A stretch of 64,000 nt of DNA from Candidatus Kryptoniota bacterium (GTDB taxonomy: Bacteria; Bacteroidota; Ignavibacteria; Kryptoniales; JAKASW01), in contig DATCTN010000021.1 of NCBI GenBank assembly GCA_036567965.1, forward strand, positions 134,906-198,905. The letters run 5' to 3'. Position numbers and translations under genes: made by a program. Position 1 is the stretch's first letter; each line of letters opens with the position of its first letter. This document shows, piece after piece, positions 31,909 to 41,092 of this stretch. The notes beneath the pieces are model-generated. The model saw nothing but the letters and a program-made list of their open reading frames with translations, was not told the DNA's origin and did not search any database.

Positions 31909-32745
31909 CTACACGCGCTCGCAATCGACCGTAACGAAAGGGACTTGCATGGAAAAGGCGCCGGTTCTCATTGCAGAGTCGTTGATTTCGTTTTCCACCT
32001 TCCGAAAGACACTTTCCCGGATATCGCTCGGGACGAGCTTCTTCCAGCTTTCTCCGAACGCAAGCCTGATAAAAAAATGATTCAACATGGCGGATCCATC
32101 GCTGAATCTGTAACTGAAGCAATCTTCCCGGAGAGAGTTCACCTTGAAACCCGACCCATTAAGTCGCCGTTTGATTTCATCGATTGGGCGTCGTTTCAGG
32201 TAAATGTGGTCGGAAATAATTCTGTCGCCGTCTTTCAATTGGGCATCTCCCAGGGCGCTCCTTAGCACTTCGTAAAATTCGATGAACGTCTTTTCCGTAT
32301 TCATGGTGAACACGAACTGTCCGCCCTTTTTCAATACACGTCCACATTCTTCGAGCGTCCTGCCGAGATCCTCGACATTGTTTATGCCGTTATTGGAGAC
32401 GATCATATCGAAAAGGGAATCCGCGAATGGCATATCTTCCGCAGTTCCCTCCACGACGTGAATGTTCCTCACGCCGCATACATCACACTTCTGTCGTATT
32501 CTTTTGCAGCCCTCGTGCCATGGATCGATTCCGGTCAGCAGTGATGTCTCTCCGAGGCGCATCGCGAGCTCCACAATCGGGAAACCTAACCCGGACCCGA
32601 TGTCCAGCACTCTCAAGTGCTTCCCGTAATGGACGGCGTCGAGCAGCGCAAGTCCGAACGGTGCCGACCACAAAGAAAGCTCATCGATCATTGAAACCAA
32701 TTCCGGATCTTCGAGGCTGAGGGTGGGTTTGGGATCAGTCGTCAT
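31909..32745 (-). CDS. Class I SAM-dependent methyltransferase
   Basis: 278 residues. Motif I is VLDIGSGLGFPIVELAM, the acidic second strand TGIDPWHEG follows, then VVEGTAEDMPFADSLFDMIV and a post-II KKGGQFVFTMN. This is the UbiE/Methyltransf_11 type, acting on a small molecule in the cytoplasm; the substrate is unknown. It starts nine bases after the DUF1579 stop, so the two form an operon. Confidence 0.88.
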   Translation of the reverse strand: MTTDPKPTLSLEDPELVSMIDELSLWSAPFGLALLDAVHYGKHLRVLDIGSGLGFPIVELAMRLGETSLLTGIDPWHEGCKRIRQKCDVCGVRNIHVVEGTAEDMPFADSLFDMIVSNNGINNVEDLGRTLEECGRVLKKGGQFVFTMNTEKTFIEFYEVLRSALGDAQLKDGDRIISDHIYLKRRPIDEIKRRLNGSGFKVNSLREDCFSYRFSDGSAMLNHFFIRLAFGESWKKLVPSDIRESVFRKVENEINDSAMRTGAFSMQVPFVTVDCERV

Positions 32746-32754
32746 TCCGACATC

Positions 32755-33294
32755 CTATTTATCGGATAAAGGAGTCGCAATCTGGTCAATTGAAAGCATG
32801 CTCCCTTGACCCATGTCGTTGAACACCTGAAGCCTCACGTTGTTTCCCTCCTTGAACCACTTCAGGCTTTGAACGAACGGTCCCTCGGGCGTGCTGATGT
32901 TGGACGACATTGTGAGTGTATCGCCCGAAAAGGCCCCGGTGTATTCGGGCCTGTCTCCAAAATTGTTGTACATCGTCAATACGTATTTCCCGGATCTCGA
33001 TTCATATCCGAGGATGCCGAATCCTTTGTATTGCCCGAGCCCCGGATTGTTTTCCGTTGCATCCAGGAACACAAACATCGAGTCGAGCCCCCAGCGGAGT
33101 GTGGAGGTGCCTGATCCCACGATAGGTTCACCCGAGTTCGGATCCATATAGACTTTGGTTTGGGTTGAAAAATGCCCTGTCAGGAAACTGAGTTTCGCGA
33201 GCTCGGGGCCGAAGACCGGTTTTGCCATCTGGCACTGAGACTGGACGGCCAGCAACGCTATAACCGTCACCGAAAGCGCAAAATATTTTGACAT
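32755..33294 (-). CDS. Secreted DUF1579-family protein
   Basis: 179 residues with a signal peptide to ~21 (VIALLAVQSQCQ). The DUF1579 domain reads LSFLTGHFSTQTKVY, then GILGYESRSGKYVLTMYNNF and QSLKWFKEGNNVRL. Lipocalin-like beta-barrel expected; function unknown. Ribosome-binding site AGGAGG before ATG 33294. First gene of a two-gene operon with the methyltransferase. Confidence 0.83.
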   Translation of the reverse strand: MSKYFALSVTVIALLAVQSQCQMAKPVFGPELAKLSFLTGHFSTQTKVYMDPNSGEPIVGSGTSTLRWGLDSMFVFLDATENNPGLGQYKGFGILGYESRSGKYVLTMYNNFGDRPEYTGAFSGDTLTMSSNISTPEGPFVQSLKWFKEGNNVRLQVFNDMGQGSMLSIDQIATPLSDK

Positions 33295-33546
33295 GAATCC
33301 TCCTAATTATTCGTGTCTACTGAATTGGGTTGGAGGCCCGACCTCTGCTCGTCAGTTGGGTTCGTTCGGGAAGTTCCCTTCGATCAAATGACGACTCCTG
33401 CCTCCTTGTGTTTTGATGAAAGTATCAAGAAGGTAGTCGAGAATCAAGTTTTTCAGCCGAAGGCCGGAGGAGTTGTCTCTGCGATGAATTTTTCGTAAAG
33501 TTTGAACAAATGTCCGTAAAGTAAATCATTCATTAAAGGAGAACGC

Positions 33547-34155
33547 ATGGGCAAAAAGGACCCGAGAGTTGACGCTTACATTGCAAAGTCGGAAAAGTTC
33601 GCGCAACCTATCCTGATTCATTTGCGGAAGATCGTAGATCGCGCGTGTCCCGATGTTGTGGAAACCATCAAGTGGAACATGCCCATCTTCGAGTACAAGG
33701 GCATCCTTTGCAACATGGCCTCATTTAAGAATCACTGCGCCTTCGGGTTCTGGAAGGGCAAGTTGATTTTCGGCAACAAGCGTGCGAAAGAAGAAACCCA
33801 GGCAATGGGGAGCTTTGGAAAAATTGGATCGGTTCAAGATCTTCCTTCCGAAAAGATAATTGCATCGTACATCAAGAAAGCAATGGAGCTGAACGAAGTC
33901 GGAATCAAAACTCCAGCACGAAGAAAGGCGGGTCTCGAAGTCGAATCAATTCCTCCGGCCTATTTCATGGATGCACTGAAGAAGAATAAGATGGCGCTCG
34001 AGACCTACGAGAAATTCAGTCCCGGCAATAAGAGAGAGTATGTAATGTGGATTCTCGAAGCTAAGACGGATGAGACTAGAAACAAGCGATTGAAAACTGC
34101 GATCGAATGGATGGCAGAAGGGAAAATCAGAAACTGGAAGTACGTAAAGAAATGA
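33547..34155 (+). CDS. YdeI/OmpD-associated family protein (DUF1801 plus OmdA-like C-terminus)
   Basis: 202 residues. The N-terminal DUF1801 domain spans ~1-115: LIHLRKIVDRACPDVVETIK, then WNMPIFEYKG and FKNHCAFGFWKG. The C-terminal OmdA-like helical domain spans ~130-200 with YEKFSPGNKREYVMWILEAK and TRNKRLKTAIEWMAEGK. Cytosolic and of unknown function. AAAGGAG lies close to ATG 33547. Monocistronic; nuoJ follows with its own promoter. Confidence 0.88.
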   Translation: MGKKDPRVDAYIAKSEKFAQPILIHLRKIVDRACPDVVETIKWNMPIFEYKGILCNMASFKNHCAFGFWKGKLIFGNKRAKEETQAMGSFGKIGSVQDLPSEKIIASYIKKAMELNEVGIKTPARRKAGLEVESIPPAYFMDALKKNKMALETYEKFSPGNKREYVMWILEAKTDETRNKRLKTAIEWMAEGKIRNWKYVKK

Positions 34156-34209
34156 TACGCGCGCGGCGGCTCAGCTGACTGACAGCAAGAACGACCGGGA
34201 TCGCCTATC

Positions 34210-34226
34210 TGCAATTCCAAATTGCA
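34210..34226. repeat. Inverted repeat TGCAATT-CCA-AATTGCA
   Basis: Perfect seven-base arms around a three-base loop lie 55 bases past the YdeI-like stop. There is no T-run after it. It may be a weak terminator or a regulatory site upstream of the nuo promoter. Confidence 0.35.
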
Positions 34227-34265
34227 ATGGAGTTCTCGGACGAATCAGGCCGTGGGCTTTTCTCG

Positions 34266-34294
34266 TTGATTGTTTTCGCCCCTTTTTTTATATT
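34266..34294 (+). promoter_or_regulatory. Predicted promoter of the nuoJKLMN operon
   Basis: TTGATT (34266-34271), 17-base spacer, TATATT (34289-34294). It leaves a ~30-base leader with GAGG before the TTG start at 34329. Confidence 0.55.
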
Positions 34295-34328
34295 TTTCCG
34301 TCCAGAATACACATCTTGAGGCAAACTG

Positions 34329-34835
34329 TTGAATCTCGAGCTTATTGGGTTTTTAATTCTCGCTGCTGTTGCAATAATTTCTGCCGTCCTGATGATCACC
34401 CGCCGGAACCCCGTTGCGAGTGCGCTGTATCTGGTACTGAACTTCTTCGTGATTGCAGTGCTTTATCTCTTTCTGCGCGCTCAGTTCATTGCGATCATCC
34501 AGATCACAGTCTACGCCGGCGCCATCATGGTACTCTTTCTCTTTGTGATAATGCTGCTCAACCTGGGAGATGAAAGACTTTCTCGCTGGAAGCCGACTAC
34601 CGCGAATACAGTCGCGACCCTTCTCTGTGTCGCCTTTCTCATAGAGATTTTATATTTCGTGAGAGCCTACACTTCCAAGGGACCAATATCGTCTCAAGCG
34701 GAGACTCTCGGTACGGTAGAAGCGATAGGCAAGGTCCTGTTCGGCAATTACCTATTCCCATTCGAAATTACTTCGTTCCTCCTACTGGCAGCAATAGTGG
34801 GAGCGGTTTTGCTTGCAAAGAAAAAATTCGATTAA
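34329..34835 (+). CDS. nuoJ: NADH-quinone oxidoreductase subunit J
   Basis: 168 residues, five membrane helices. VASALYLVLNFFVIAVLYLF and IQITVYAGAIMVLFLFVIML (the conserved pi-bulge helix of complex I) identify it. Membrane-arm subunit of the proton-pumping complex. TTG start with GAGG upstream. nuoK starts directly after its stop. The first seven to nine subunits (A-I) are absent upstream. Confidence 0.95.
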   Translation: MNLELIGFLILAAVAIISAVLMITRRNPVASALYLVLNFFVIAVLYLFLRAQFIAIIQITVYAGAIMVLFLFVIMLLNLGDERLSRWKPTTANTVATLLCVAFLIEILYFVRAYTSKGPISSQAETLGTVEAIGKVLFGNYLFPFEITSFLLLAAIVGAVLLAKKKFD

Positions 34836-35138
34836 ATGATACCACTGTCATACTATATAGGTCTAAGTGCAGTTCTCTTCTCGATCGGAGTAGTCGGCGT
34901 TCTGACTTTGCGGAATGCTATCGTGATTTTCATGTCCATCGAGTTGATGCTGAATTCGGTCAATCTATCGTTGATCGCTTTTTCGGCATATTCCGGCGAC
35001 CCCGCGGGACAAATTCTCGTTTTCTTCGTCATCGCGGTTGCGGCGGCCGAATCCGCCGTTGGACTCGCGATAATCATCGCGCTCTTCCGTAACAGACTCA
35101 CGGTCAACATCGACGAAGTAAATATTCTGAAATGGTAA
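34836..35138 (+). CDS. nuoK: NADH-quinone oxidoreductase subunit K
   Basis: 100 residues, three helices: [20 protein letters not shown] carries the conserved membrane Glu, and [18 protein letters not shown] the second. Length is standard. It follows nuoJ without a gap. Confidence 0.96.
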   Translation: MIPLSYYIGLSAVLFSIGVVGVLTLRNAIVIFMSIELMLNSVNLSLIAFSAYSGDPAGQILVFFVIAVAAAESAVGLAIIIALFRNRLTVNIDEVNILKW

Positions 35139-35203
35139 ATCGTCGCGAGGGTTTGATCGGACCAGGCTCCATCGGACAATCGGCTCCTAATTAAGGATAT
35201 GTC

Positions 35204-37153
35204 ATGCAGAACCTCGTAATATATATTGTCGCGCTTCCGATCTTAGGCGTACTAATAAACGGTTTGTTCGGTGCGATCATCCAGAAGAAACTCGGGGAAA
35301 AAGTTGTTGGGCTCATTGGGAGTGCGACAATAGCTCTTTCTTTCGCCTGCGCAGTCGTGATCCTTATCGATTTGCTCGGCGAACCTGCCGGCCAACGAAA
35401 CCATATCTTCAATTTGTACACTTGGATCGCGGCGGGCGGGATATCGGCCAGCGTTTCATATCTTATCGATCCCCTGTCAATAGTCATGCTCCTCGTCGTT
35501 ACAGGAGTGAGTTTTCTGATTCACGTCTACTCAATCGGCTACATGCACGGCGACAGGGGCTGCTTTAGGTTTTTCACCTACCTGAATCTCTTCGTCTTCT
35601 CGATGCTGAATCTAATCCTTGCGGACAATTTTTTGCTGATGTTTCTCGGTTGGGAAGGCGTCGGACTTTGCTCCTATCTTCTGATCGGGTTCTGGTACGA
35701 CAGAAAGTTCGAAGGAGTCGGCATAACGTGGACCGGAGACGCCGGGATGAAGGCGTTTATCGTAAACCGAATCGGGGATTTTGCTTTCCTGATCGGAATG
35801 TTCTTGATTTTAGTGAATTTCGGGACATTCAATTTCGACACGGTATTTGGAACCGCTGCGTCTCATTTCGCGACCGGTGACACGACCGTGACGTGGATAG
35901 CGATACTACTTTTCATCGGCGCGACAGGGAAGAGCGCGCAGATCCCGTTATACATCTGGCTGCCCGACGCCATGGCGGGTCCAACTCCAGTCTCCGCTCT
36001 GATCCACGCTGCTACGATGGTCACCGCCGGAGTATACATGATCGCCCGGAGTGCCGTCATATTCGCGCTCGCCCCTTCAGCTATGATGCTCGTGGCGATT
36101 GTCGGAGCAGTTACCGCGATCTACGCGGCTTCGATGGGTCTTGTGCAGAATGATATCAAGAAAGTACTCGCGTATTCGACCATCAGTCAGCTGGGTTATA
36201 TGTTTCTTGCTGTCGGCGTAGGCGCGTTTAGCGCGGGCGTGTTCCATCTTATGACGCATGCGTTCTTTAAGGCGCTTCTCTTCCTTGGCGCCGGAGCTAT
36301 CATTCATGCACTGCATGAAAACCAGGACCTTCGGAATATGGGAGGTCTCAAGTCTCTCATGCCGGGAACGCACAAGACATTCCTCCTTGCGTGTCTGGCG
36401 ATCGCGGGCTTGCCGCCGCTCGCAGGTTTTTTCAGCAAGGACGAAATACTCGCCCATGCGTTCGCGACTTCTTTCTACCTGTGGTTGATTGGCGTGATCA
36501 CTGCCTTCCTGACCGCGTTCTATATTTTCAGACTTTTCATTATGGCTTTCGAGGGGAATCCCCGATTCGACTCGCATCATATCAACGTGCACGACGCTCC
36601 TCCATCGATGCTGATACCACTTTGGGTCCTCGGTATCATGTCAGTTGTAGGAGGCTGGATAGGTATCCCATCCGTTCTTGGTGGCGGAGAGACCTTCGAC
36701 AAATTCCTCGAGCCAGTATTTGATAACGCACAGGCAAAGATGCCCTCACTATTCTTTCTTGAGCATTCTACCGAATTTGTCTTGATGCTTATCTCGGTTC
36801 TGCTCGCGGTCGGTGGGGTGTATCTTGCCTACATTGCCTATTTGAAGAAGCCCGCCGTCTCAACCAGGCTAAAGAAGATGGCCGGTGATTTCTACGAGAT
36901 TATTCTTAACAAATATTATATAGACGAAATCTATTCCGCCATCTTCGTGAAACCGCTTGTATATCTCAGCGAGAAATATCTGTGGCGGGGAGTTGACGAG
37001 ATGGTCATTGACGGAAGCGTGAACGGTACCGGTAAGCTGGTACGCCTCGTCGGGAGACTTAGCCGCCGGATCCAGACGGGTTTAGTCCAGACCTACGCCA
37101 CGATCTTCGTGGTCGGAATCATTTTGATAGTCGGCTTCCTCATTCTGAAGTAA
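35204..37153 (+). CDS. nuoL: NADH-quinone oxidoreductase subunit L
   Basis: 649 residues, about 16 helices. The antiporter-like core contains FLGWEGVGLCSYLLIGFWY, TGKSAQIPLYIWLPDAMAGP, TPVSALIHAATMVTAGVYMI and KVLAYSTISQLGYM, and the long C-terminal lateral helix is present. AAGGAT precedes ATG 35204. Confidence 0.96.
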   Translation: MQNLVIYIVALPILGVLINGLFGAIIQKKLGEKVVGLIGSATIALSFACAVVILIDLLGEPAGQRNHIFNLYTWIAAGGISASVSYLIDPLSIVMLLVVTGVSFLIHVYSIGYMHGDRGCFRFFTYLNLFVFSMLNLILADNFLLMFLGWEGVGLCSYLLIGFWYDRKFEGVGITWTGDAGMKAFIVNRIGDFAFLIGMFLILVNFGTFNFDTVFGTAASHFATGDTTVTWIAILLFIGATGKSAQIPLYIWLPDAMAGPTPVSALIHAATMVTAGVYMIARSAVIFALAPSAMMLVAIVGAVTAIYAASMGLVQNDIKKVLAYSTISQLGYMFLAVGVGAFSAGVFHLMTHAFFKALLFLGAGAIIHALHENQDLRNMGGLKSLMPGTHKTFLLACLAIAGLPPLAGFFSKDEILAHAFATSFYLWLIGVITAFLTAFYIFRLFIMAFEGNPRFDSHHINVHDAPPSMLIPLWVLGIMSVVGGWIGIPSVLGGGETFDKFLEPVFDNAQAKMPSLFFLEHSTEFVLMLISVLLAVGGVYLAYIAYLKKPAVSTRLKKMAGDFYEIILNKYYIDEIYSAIFVKPLVYLSEKYLWRGVDEMVIDGSVNGTGKLVRLVGRLSRRIQTGLVQTYATIFVVGIILIVGFLILK

Positions 37154-37168
37154 TAAGAGTACTGTGAA

Positions 37169-38698
37169 ATGTTCGATTCCAATTTGCTGACATACTTGAT
37201 TTTCACGCCGCTCCTTGGAGCGTTGATCCTTCCTATGATGCGGAGCGATCGCGTTGCCAAGATTGAAGCCATCTTTTTCGCCGGCTTGACGTTCGCCCTG
37301 TCGGTATTGTTGTACCTCCGTTTTGACGGTTCGGCGGCAGGATTCCAGTTCGTAGAATTTGTTCCATGGATCTACAGCCTCAATGTCTCGTATCATCTTG
37401 GCGTAGACGGAATTTCTCTACTCTTGATTGTCCTTACGACACTTCTCACTCTGCTGTCTCTGATCGCGTCATGGTCCTCAATTCAAAAGAGAGTCCGGAG
37501 CTTCAACTTCTTCGTTCTCCTCCTCGAAGTGGGAATGCTTGGAGTTTTTTCTTCGCTCGATCTCTTCCTGTTTTACATTTTCTGGGAAGCAATGCTGATC
37601 CCGATGTACTTCATCATCGGAATATGGGGGCATGAGCGGAGAGTATACGCCGCTGTAAAGTTTATCCTGTACACGATGTTTGGAAGCCTCCTGATGTTGG
37701 TCGCGATCATTTGGCTGGGGTATTACGCTGGAACTTTGCCCGGGGGAAGATTTACAACTGACCTCGTCCAACTCTACAGGATCGGTCCGACAATTCCTAT
37801 GGCGATTCAGGTGTGGTTGTTCCTGGCGTTCACGCTAAGTTTTGCAATAAAGGTGCCCATATTTCCATTTCACACGTGGCTTCCAGATGCGCACACTGAG
37901 GCCCCGATGGCAGGGAGCGTGCTTCTCGCTGGTGTTCTCCTTAAAATGGGGACTTATGGCCTCCTCAGGTTCTCGCTTCCTCTCTTCCCGCAATCGACGT
38001 TCAAATTTCTTCCTCTCATGGCGGTCCTCGCGATCATCGGCATAGTCTATGGAGCCCTCGTCTCGATGGTCCAAAAGGATTTAAAAAAACTTGTCGCGTA
38101 TTCGTCAGTGGCGCATCTGGGATTCGTGGTCCTTGGAATTTTCGCGATCACCGTGGAGTCAATCCAGGGTTCGGTAATTCAAATGGTCAACCACGGCCTG
38201 ACGACAGGCGCCCTTTTCCTTCTGGTAGGTTTGATGTACGACAGGAGGCACACAAGAATGATAAGCGATTTCGGCGGCCTGGCGAAGGTCGTTCCGGTCC
38301 TTGCTACATTCTTCATGATTTCCATGCTCGGATCTGTCGGGCTTCCCGGTCTGAATGGATTCGTTGGTGAATTTCTTATCCTCGCAGGATCATTTAAGAG
38401 CGATTTCCTCGGAAGCCAGGCTTATGCAATCCTTGCCACGAGCGGCGTCATTCTTGCCGCGGTCTATTTGTTATGGATGTATCAGCGGGTCTTCTTCAAG
38501 AAGATTGACGTTCCGGAGAATGAACTTATGAAGGATCTGAACCTTCGTGAGGCCGCAGTGCTCGCGGTCCTGGTGCTGTTCATAGTATGGATTGGTGTGC
38601 ACCCTATTACGTTCTTATCCAAGAGCGAACTGGCGGTCAGAGCGTTGGTTGATACCTTGACGAAGGTAAAAGTAGGAGCGCTCGCCGTTACGCAGTGA
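37169..38698 (+). CDS. nuoM: NADH-quinone oxidoreductase subunit M
   Basis: 509 residues, 14 helices. LFYIFWEAMLIPMYFIIGIW, PIFPFHTWLPDAHTEAP and LKKLVAYSSVAHLGFV are the antiporter-like channel signature. It starts 15 bases after nuoL and is followed by a 184-bp non-coding gap, then an alpha/beta hydrolase gene, then nuoN. Confidence 0.96.
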   Translation: MFDSNLLTYLIFTPLLGALILPMMRSDRVAKIEAIFFAGLTFALSVLLYLRFDGSAAGFQFVEFVPWIYSLNVSYHLGVDGISLLLIVLTTLLTLLSLIASWSSIQKRVRSFNFFVLLLEVGMLGVFSSLDLFLFYIFWEAMLIPMYFIIGIWGHERRVYAAVKFILYTMFGSLLMLVAIIWLGYYAGTLPGGRFTTDLVQLYRIGPTIPMAIQVWLFLAFTLSFAIKVPIFPFHTWLPDAHTEAPMAGSVLLAGVLLKMGTYGLLRFSLPLFPQSTFKFLPLMAVLAIIGIVYGALVSMVQKDLKKLVAYSSVAHLGFVVLGIFAITVESIQGSVIQMVNHGLTTGALFLLVGLMYDRRHTRMISDFGGLAKVVPVLATFFMISMLGSVGLPGLNGFVGEFLILAGSFKSDFLGSQAYAILATSGVILAAVYLLWMYQRVFFKKIDVPENELMKDLNLREAAVLAVLVLFIVWIGVHPITFLSKSELAVRALVDTLTKVKVGALAVTQ

Positions 38699-38873
38699 TA
38701 GGCACCGGAATAATATTATGCATTGCACGGTGATGCTTTCTGCGGTCGCAGATAGTCACGCCACCTCCAAGGCTGATTCCTGCCACGAAGACAGTTCGGA
38801 ATTCCGGAATGCCAATCCGCGGATTCCTACTCTTTCATTGTCGGTTTCTATCTTGCAACTCGGAGCAGCGCCT

Positions 38874-38880
38874 GGAGGTT
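38874..38880 (+). promoter_or_regulatory. Ribosome-binding site deciding the hydrolase start
   Basis: GGAGGTT ends two bases before ATG 38883, which shows that the open frame upstream to 38718 is not translated. Confidence 0.6.
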
Positions 38881-38882
38881 CT

Positions 38883-39557
38883 ATGGCGAGAATTGAGAAA
38901 GAACGTATATCTTTTGAAACTCCTGATCATTGCAGGATCGTCGGTGATTTCTATTTTGAAAACGGAAAGAAATCTGTTGCGCAGCCGTGTGTCGTACTCG
39001 TCCACGAATTCAAGAAGGGCAGGGAGCAATGGAACAGCTTCGCGGCTGCGCTCGTGAGCGCCGGCTACAAGGTCCTGGCGTACGACGTTCGAGGACATGG
39101 CGAATCAGCAAACCTGAAGGACGTTACTTCCGTACTAAGCGATCCGCAGCTCGCTCCGTTCGATTTCGACGGTGCGGTAACCTGGTTGACCCATAGAAAA
39201 GGCGTGGATGCGGGTAGACTCGCTTCAATCGGCGTTTCGTTCGGTGCCTACGTCGCATGCGGCGGTAATGCGGCTTACCGCGAACAGGTCAAGGCCACGG
39301 TTGCAATCTCATGTTCCTTGAAGGGAGCTCTGACATTTCTCAGCCACAAGCCTGGCGAAAGAGCCATGCACAAAGTTTTGTACATGGCGGGCAAGGGACA
39401 GCCCGCGAAGGACGCGGCAGAACTGTCCGACAAGTACACCAGCGGCGCCAGGACGGTCAAGATTTTCGATGAGACGGCAGCACAGGGGATCGATCTCTTA
39501 AACACGAAGCCTGAGGCGATGGAAATCATACTTGAGTGGCTGAATGAAAACTTATAG
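38883..39557 (+). CDS. Alpha/beta hydrolase (dienelactone-hydrolase-like), inserted between nuoM and nuoN
   Basis: 224 residues from ATG 38883. Alpha/beta-hydrolase core: VVLVHEFKKGREQWNSFA, YDVRGHGESAN and the nucleophile elbow IGVSFGAYVA (GVSFG). An acidic residue in KIFDETAAQG and a histidine would complete a triad, but the final His is not obvious; the usual place has QGIDL. Substrate unknown. The 184-bp gap on its upstream side and the 26 bases to nuoN show it sits within the nuo operon. Confidence 0.85.
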   Translation: MARIEKERISFETPDHCRIVGDFYFENGKKSVAQPCVVLVHEFKKGREQWNSFAAALVSAGYKVLAYDVRGHGESANLKDVTSVLSDPQLAPFDFDGAVTWLTHRKGVDAGRLASIGVSFGAYVACGGNAAYREQVKATVAISCSLKGALTFLSHKPGERAMHKVLYMAGKGQPAKDAAELSDKYTSGARTVKIFDETAAQGIDLLNTKPEAMEIILEWLNENL

Positions 39558-39583
39558 ATATACTGTAATCCCAGAGGTAACTG

Positions 39584-41008
39584 ATGGCGTTTAACTATAA
39601 CGATCTCATTTCCGTAAGTCCTGTAATTTTCTTGAGCGTCTTTTCGCTTCTCCTTCTCATTGTGGACGCGAGCTTTAAGAAATCAGCAAATATCGTTTAT
39701 GTTCTTACAGTGCTGGGCATTATATCGACAGCGGTTTTGACCGCGAACACTTTCTATGCGCAGGGAAGCGCTTTCAACGGAATGGTCTTCACCGGAAGAT
39801 TTCCTGCCTTTTTCGAAATTGTGTTTCTGTTAAGCGCGGGCTTCAGCGTAGTGCTTTCGAAGCCGTATCTGGAACGGACGGAAGTCAACCACGGTGAGTA
39901 CTACATACTTATAATTTTCGCAACCATCGGCATGATGTTAATGGCAAGCGCGCGGGATCTGATGATCCTCTTTCTCGGTCTGGAGCTGATGTCAATCAGC
40001 TTGTATGTCCTTGCGGGATACAATAGGCGGGACGCCAGGTCGAATGAGGCCTCGCTCAAGTATTTCTTGCTAGGTGCGTTCTCTACAGGCTTCTTCCTTT
40101 ACGGAATTTCCCTCGTCTATGGTGCTAGTGGAACGACGAACCTGGCAGCGATCGTCGGCAGGCTCCCGTCGCTCCAGAATAATTCTCTCCTGTGGGGTGG
40201 CGCGACTCTCATACTAATCGGACTATCGTTCAAGATTTCTGCTGTCCCGTTTCACATGTGGGTACCTGACGTCTATGAAGGATCACCCACAACCATCTCG
40301 GGATTCATGTCGACCGGAAGCAAGGCGGCAGCATTCGCTGCGCTTGTAGTTGCTTTCAGTTATTCGATCCGCCCGACCTGGCAGCTGCAGCTTGTAATCG
40401 CATATATCGCCGCAATCACTATGATACTTGGGAATGTTATAGCATTGGTCCAGCAGAATATCAAACGGATGCTCGCGTACTCCAGTATCGCGCACGCGGG
40501 TTATGCATTGGTGGGGATCGCGGCTGGCAACAACCTGGGAACAACCGGCGTTCTATACTACATGCTTGCATATACTTTCATGCAGATTGGCGCCTTCGGC
40601 GTTGTGTCCGTCCTTGAAAGCCGGGACGGGAAGTATCTTCAACTCAGCGATTACGAAGGGCTGGCGAATCGGCATCCCGTGATCGCGGCCCTGATGGCTC
40701 TGTTCATGTTTTCCCTTGCCGGCCTTCCGCCGTTTGCTGGATTCTTCGGAAAATATTATCTCTTCGCTTCCGCCGTTAGTTCCGGCATGACATGGCTTGC
40801 GGTTGTCGGCGTTCTTGCAAGTGTCGTCTCGGTTTATTTTTATGTGGGCGTGGTAGTAAACATGTATTTCAAGGAAGTACCGGAAGAGATCGCCACTTTT
40901 AGAGTCTCCCGACTCGGTGCGGCTGCCCTGGTATTAGCCGCTCTGGCAGTTATTGAACTTGGCATAACACCGGGGTACATTGTATCTTTGACCGAGAAGC
41001 TGTTCTAA
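39584..41008 (+). CDS. nuoN: NADH-quinone oxidoreductase subunit N
   Basis: 474 residues, 14 helices, shorter than L and M as usual. FLGLELMSISLYVLAGYNRR, SAVPFHMWVPDVYEGSPT and IKRMLAYSSIAHAGYALVG place it as NuoN. AGAGGT lies before ATG. The nuo block ends here; an 84-bp gap follows. Confidence 0.95.
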   Translation: MAFNYNDLISVSPVIFLSVFSLLLLIVDASFKKSANIVYVLTVLGIISTAVLTANTFYAQGSAFNGMVFTGRFPAFFEIVFLLSAGFSVVLSKPYLERTEVNHGEYYILIIFATIGMMLMASARDLMILFLGLELMSISLYVLAGYNRRDARSNEASLKYFLLGAFSTGFFLYGISLVYGASGTTNLAAIVGRLPSLQNNSLLWGGATLILIGLSFKISAVPFHMWVPDVYEGSPTTISGFMSTGSKAAAFAALVVAFSYSIRPTWQLQLVIAYIAAITMILGNVIALVQQNIKRMLAYSSIAHAGYALVGIAAGNNLGTTGVLYYMLAYTFMQIGAFGVVSVLESRDGKYLQLSDYEGLANRHPVIAALMALFMFSLAGLPPFAGFFGKYYLFASAVSSGMTWLAVVGVLASVVSVYFYVGVVVNMYFKEVPEEIATFRVSRLGAAALVLAALAVIELGITPGYIVSLTEKLF

Positions 41009-41092
41009 AATTATTTAGAGTGTCTGAGTTGTTAAATTATCATGAAAAAGCAACGAGACTCTTGACTATGATACATAGCCTACTGAGGTAGT

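Noticed and set aside
33313-33498. 61-codon plus-strand frame ending ...FDESIKKVVENQVFQPKAG
   Set aside because: The end faintly recalls a TonB C-terminal domain, but the upstream part fits no TonB, no ribosome-binding site is seen, and the gap is short; too weak to call.
38718-38882. Upstream extension of the alpha/beta hydrolase
   Set aside because: GGAGGTT before ATG 38883 and the fit of the fold to that start show the extension is non-coding.
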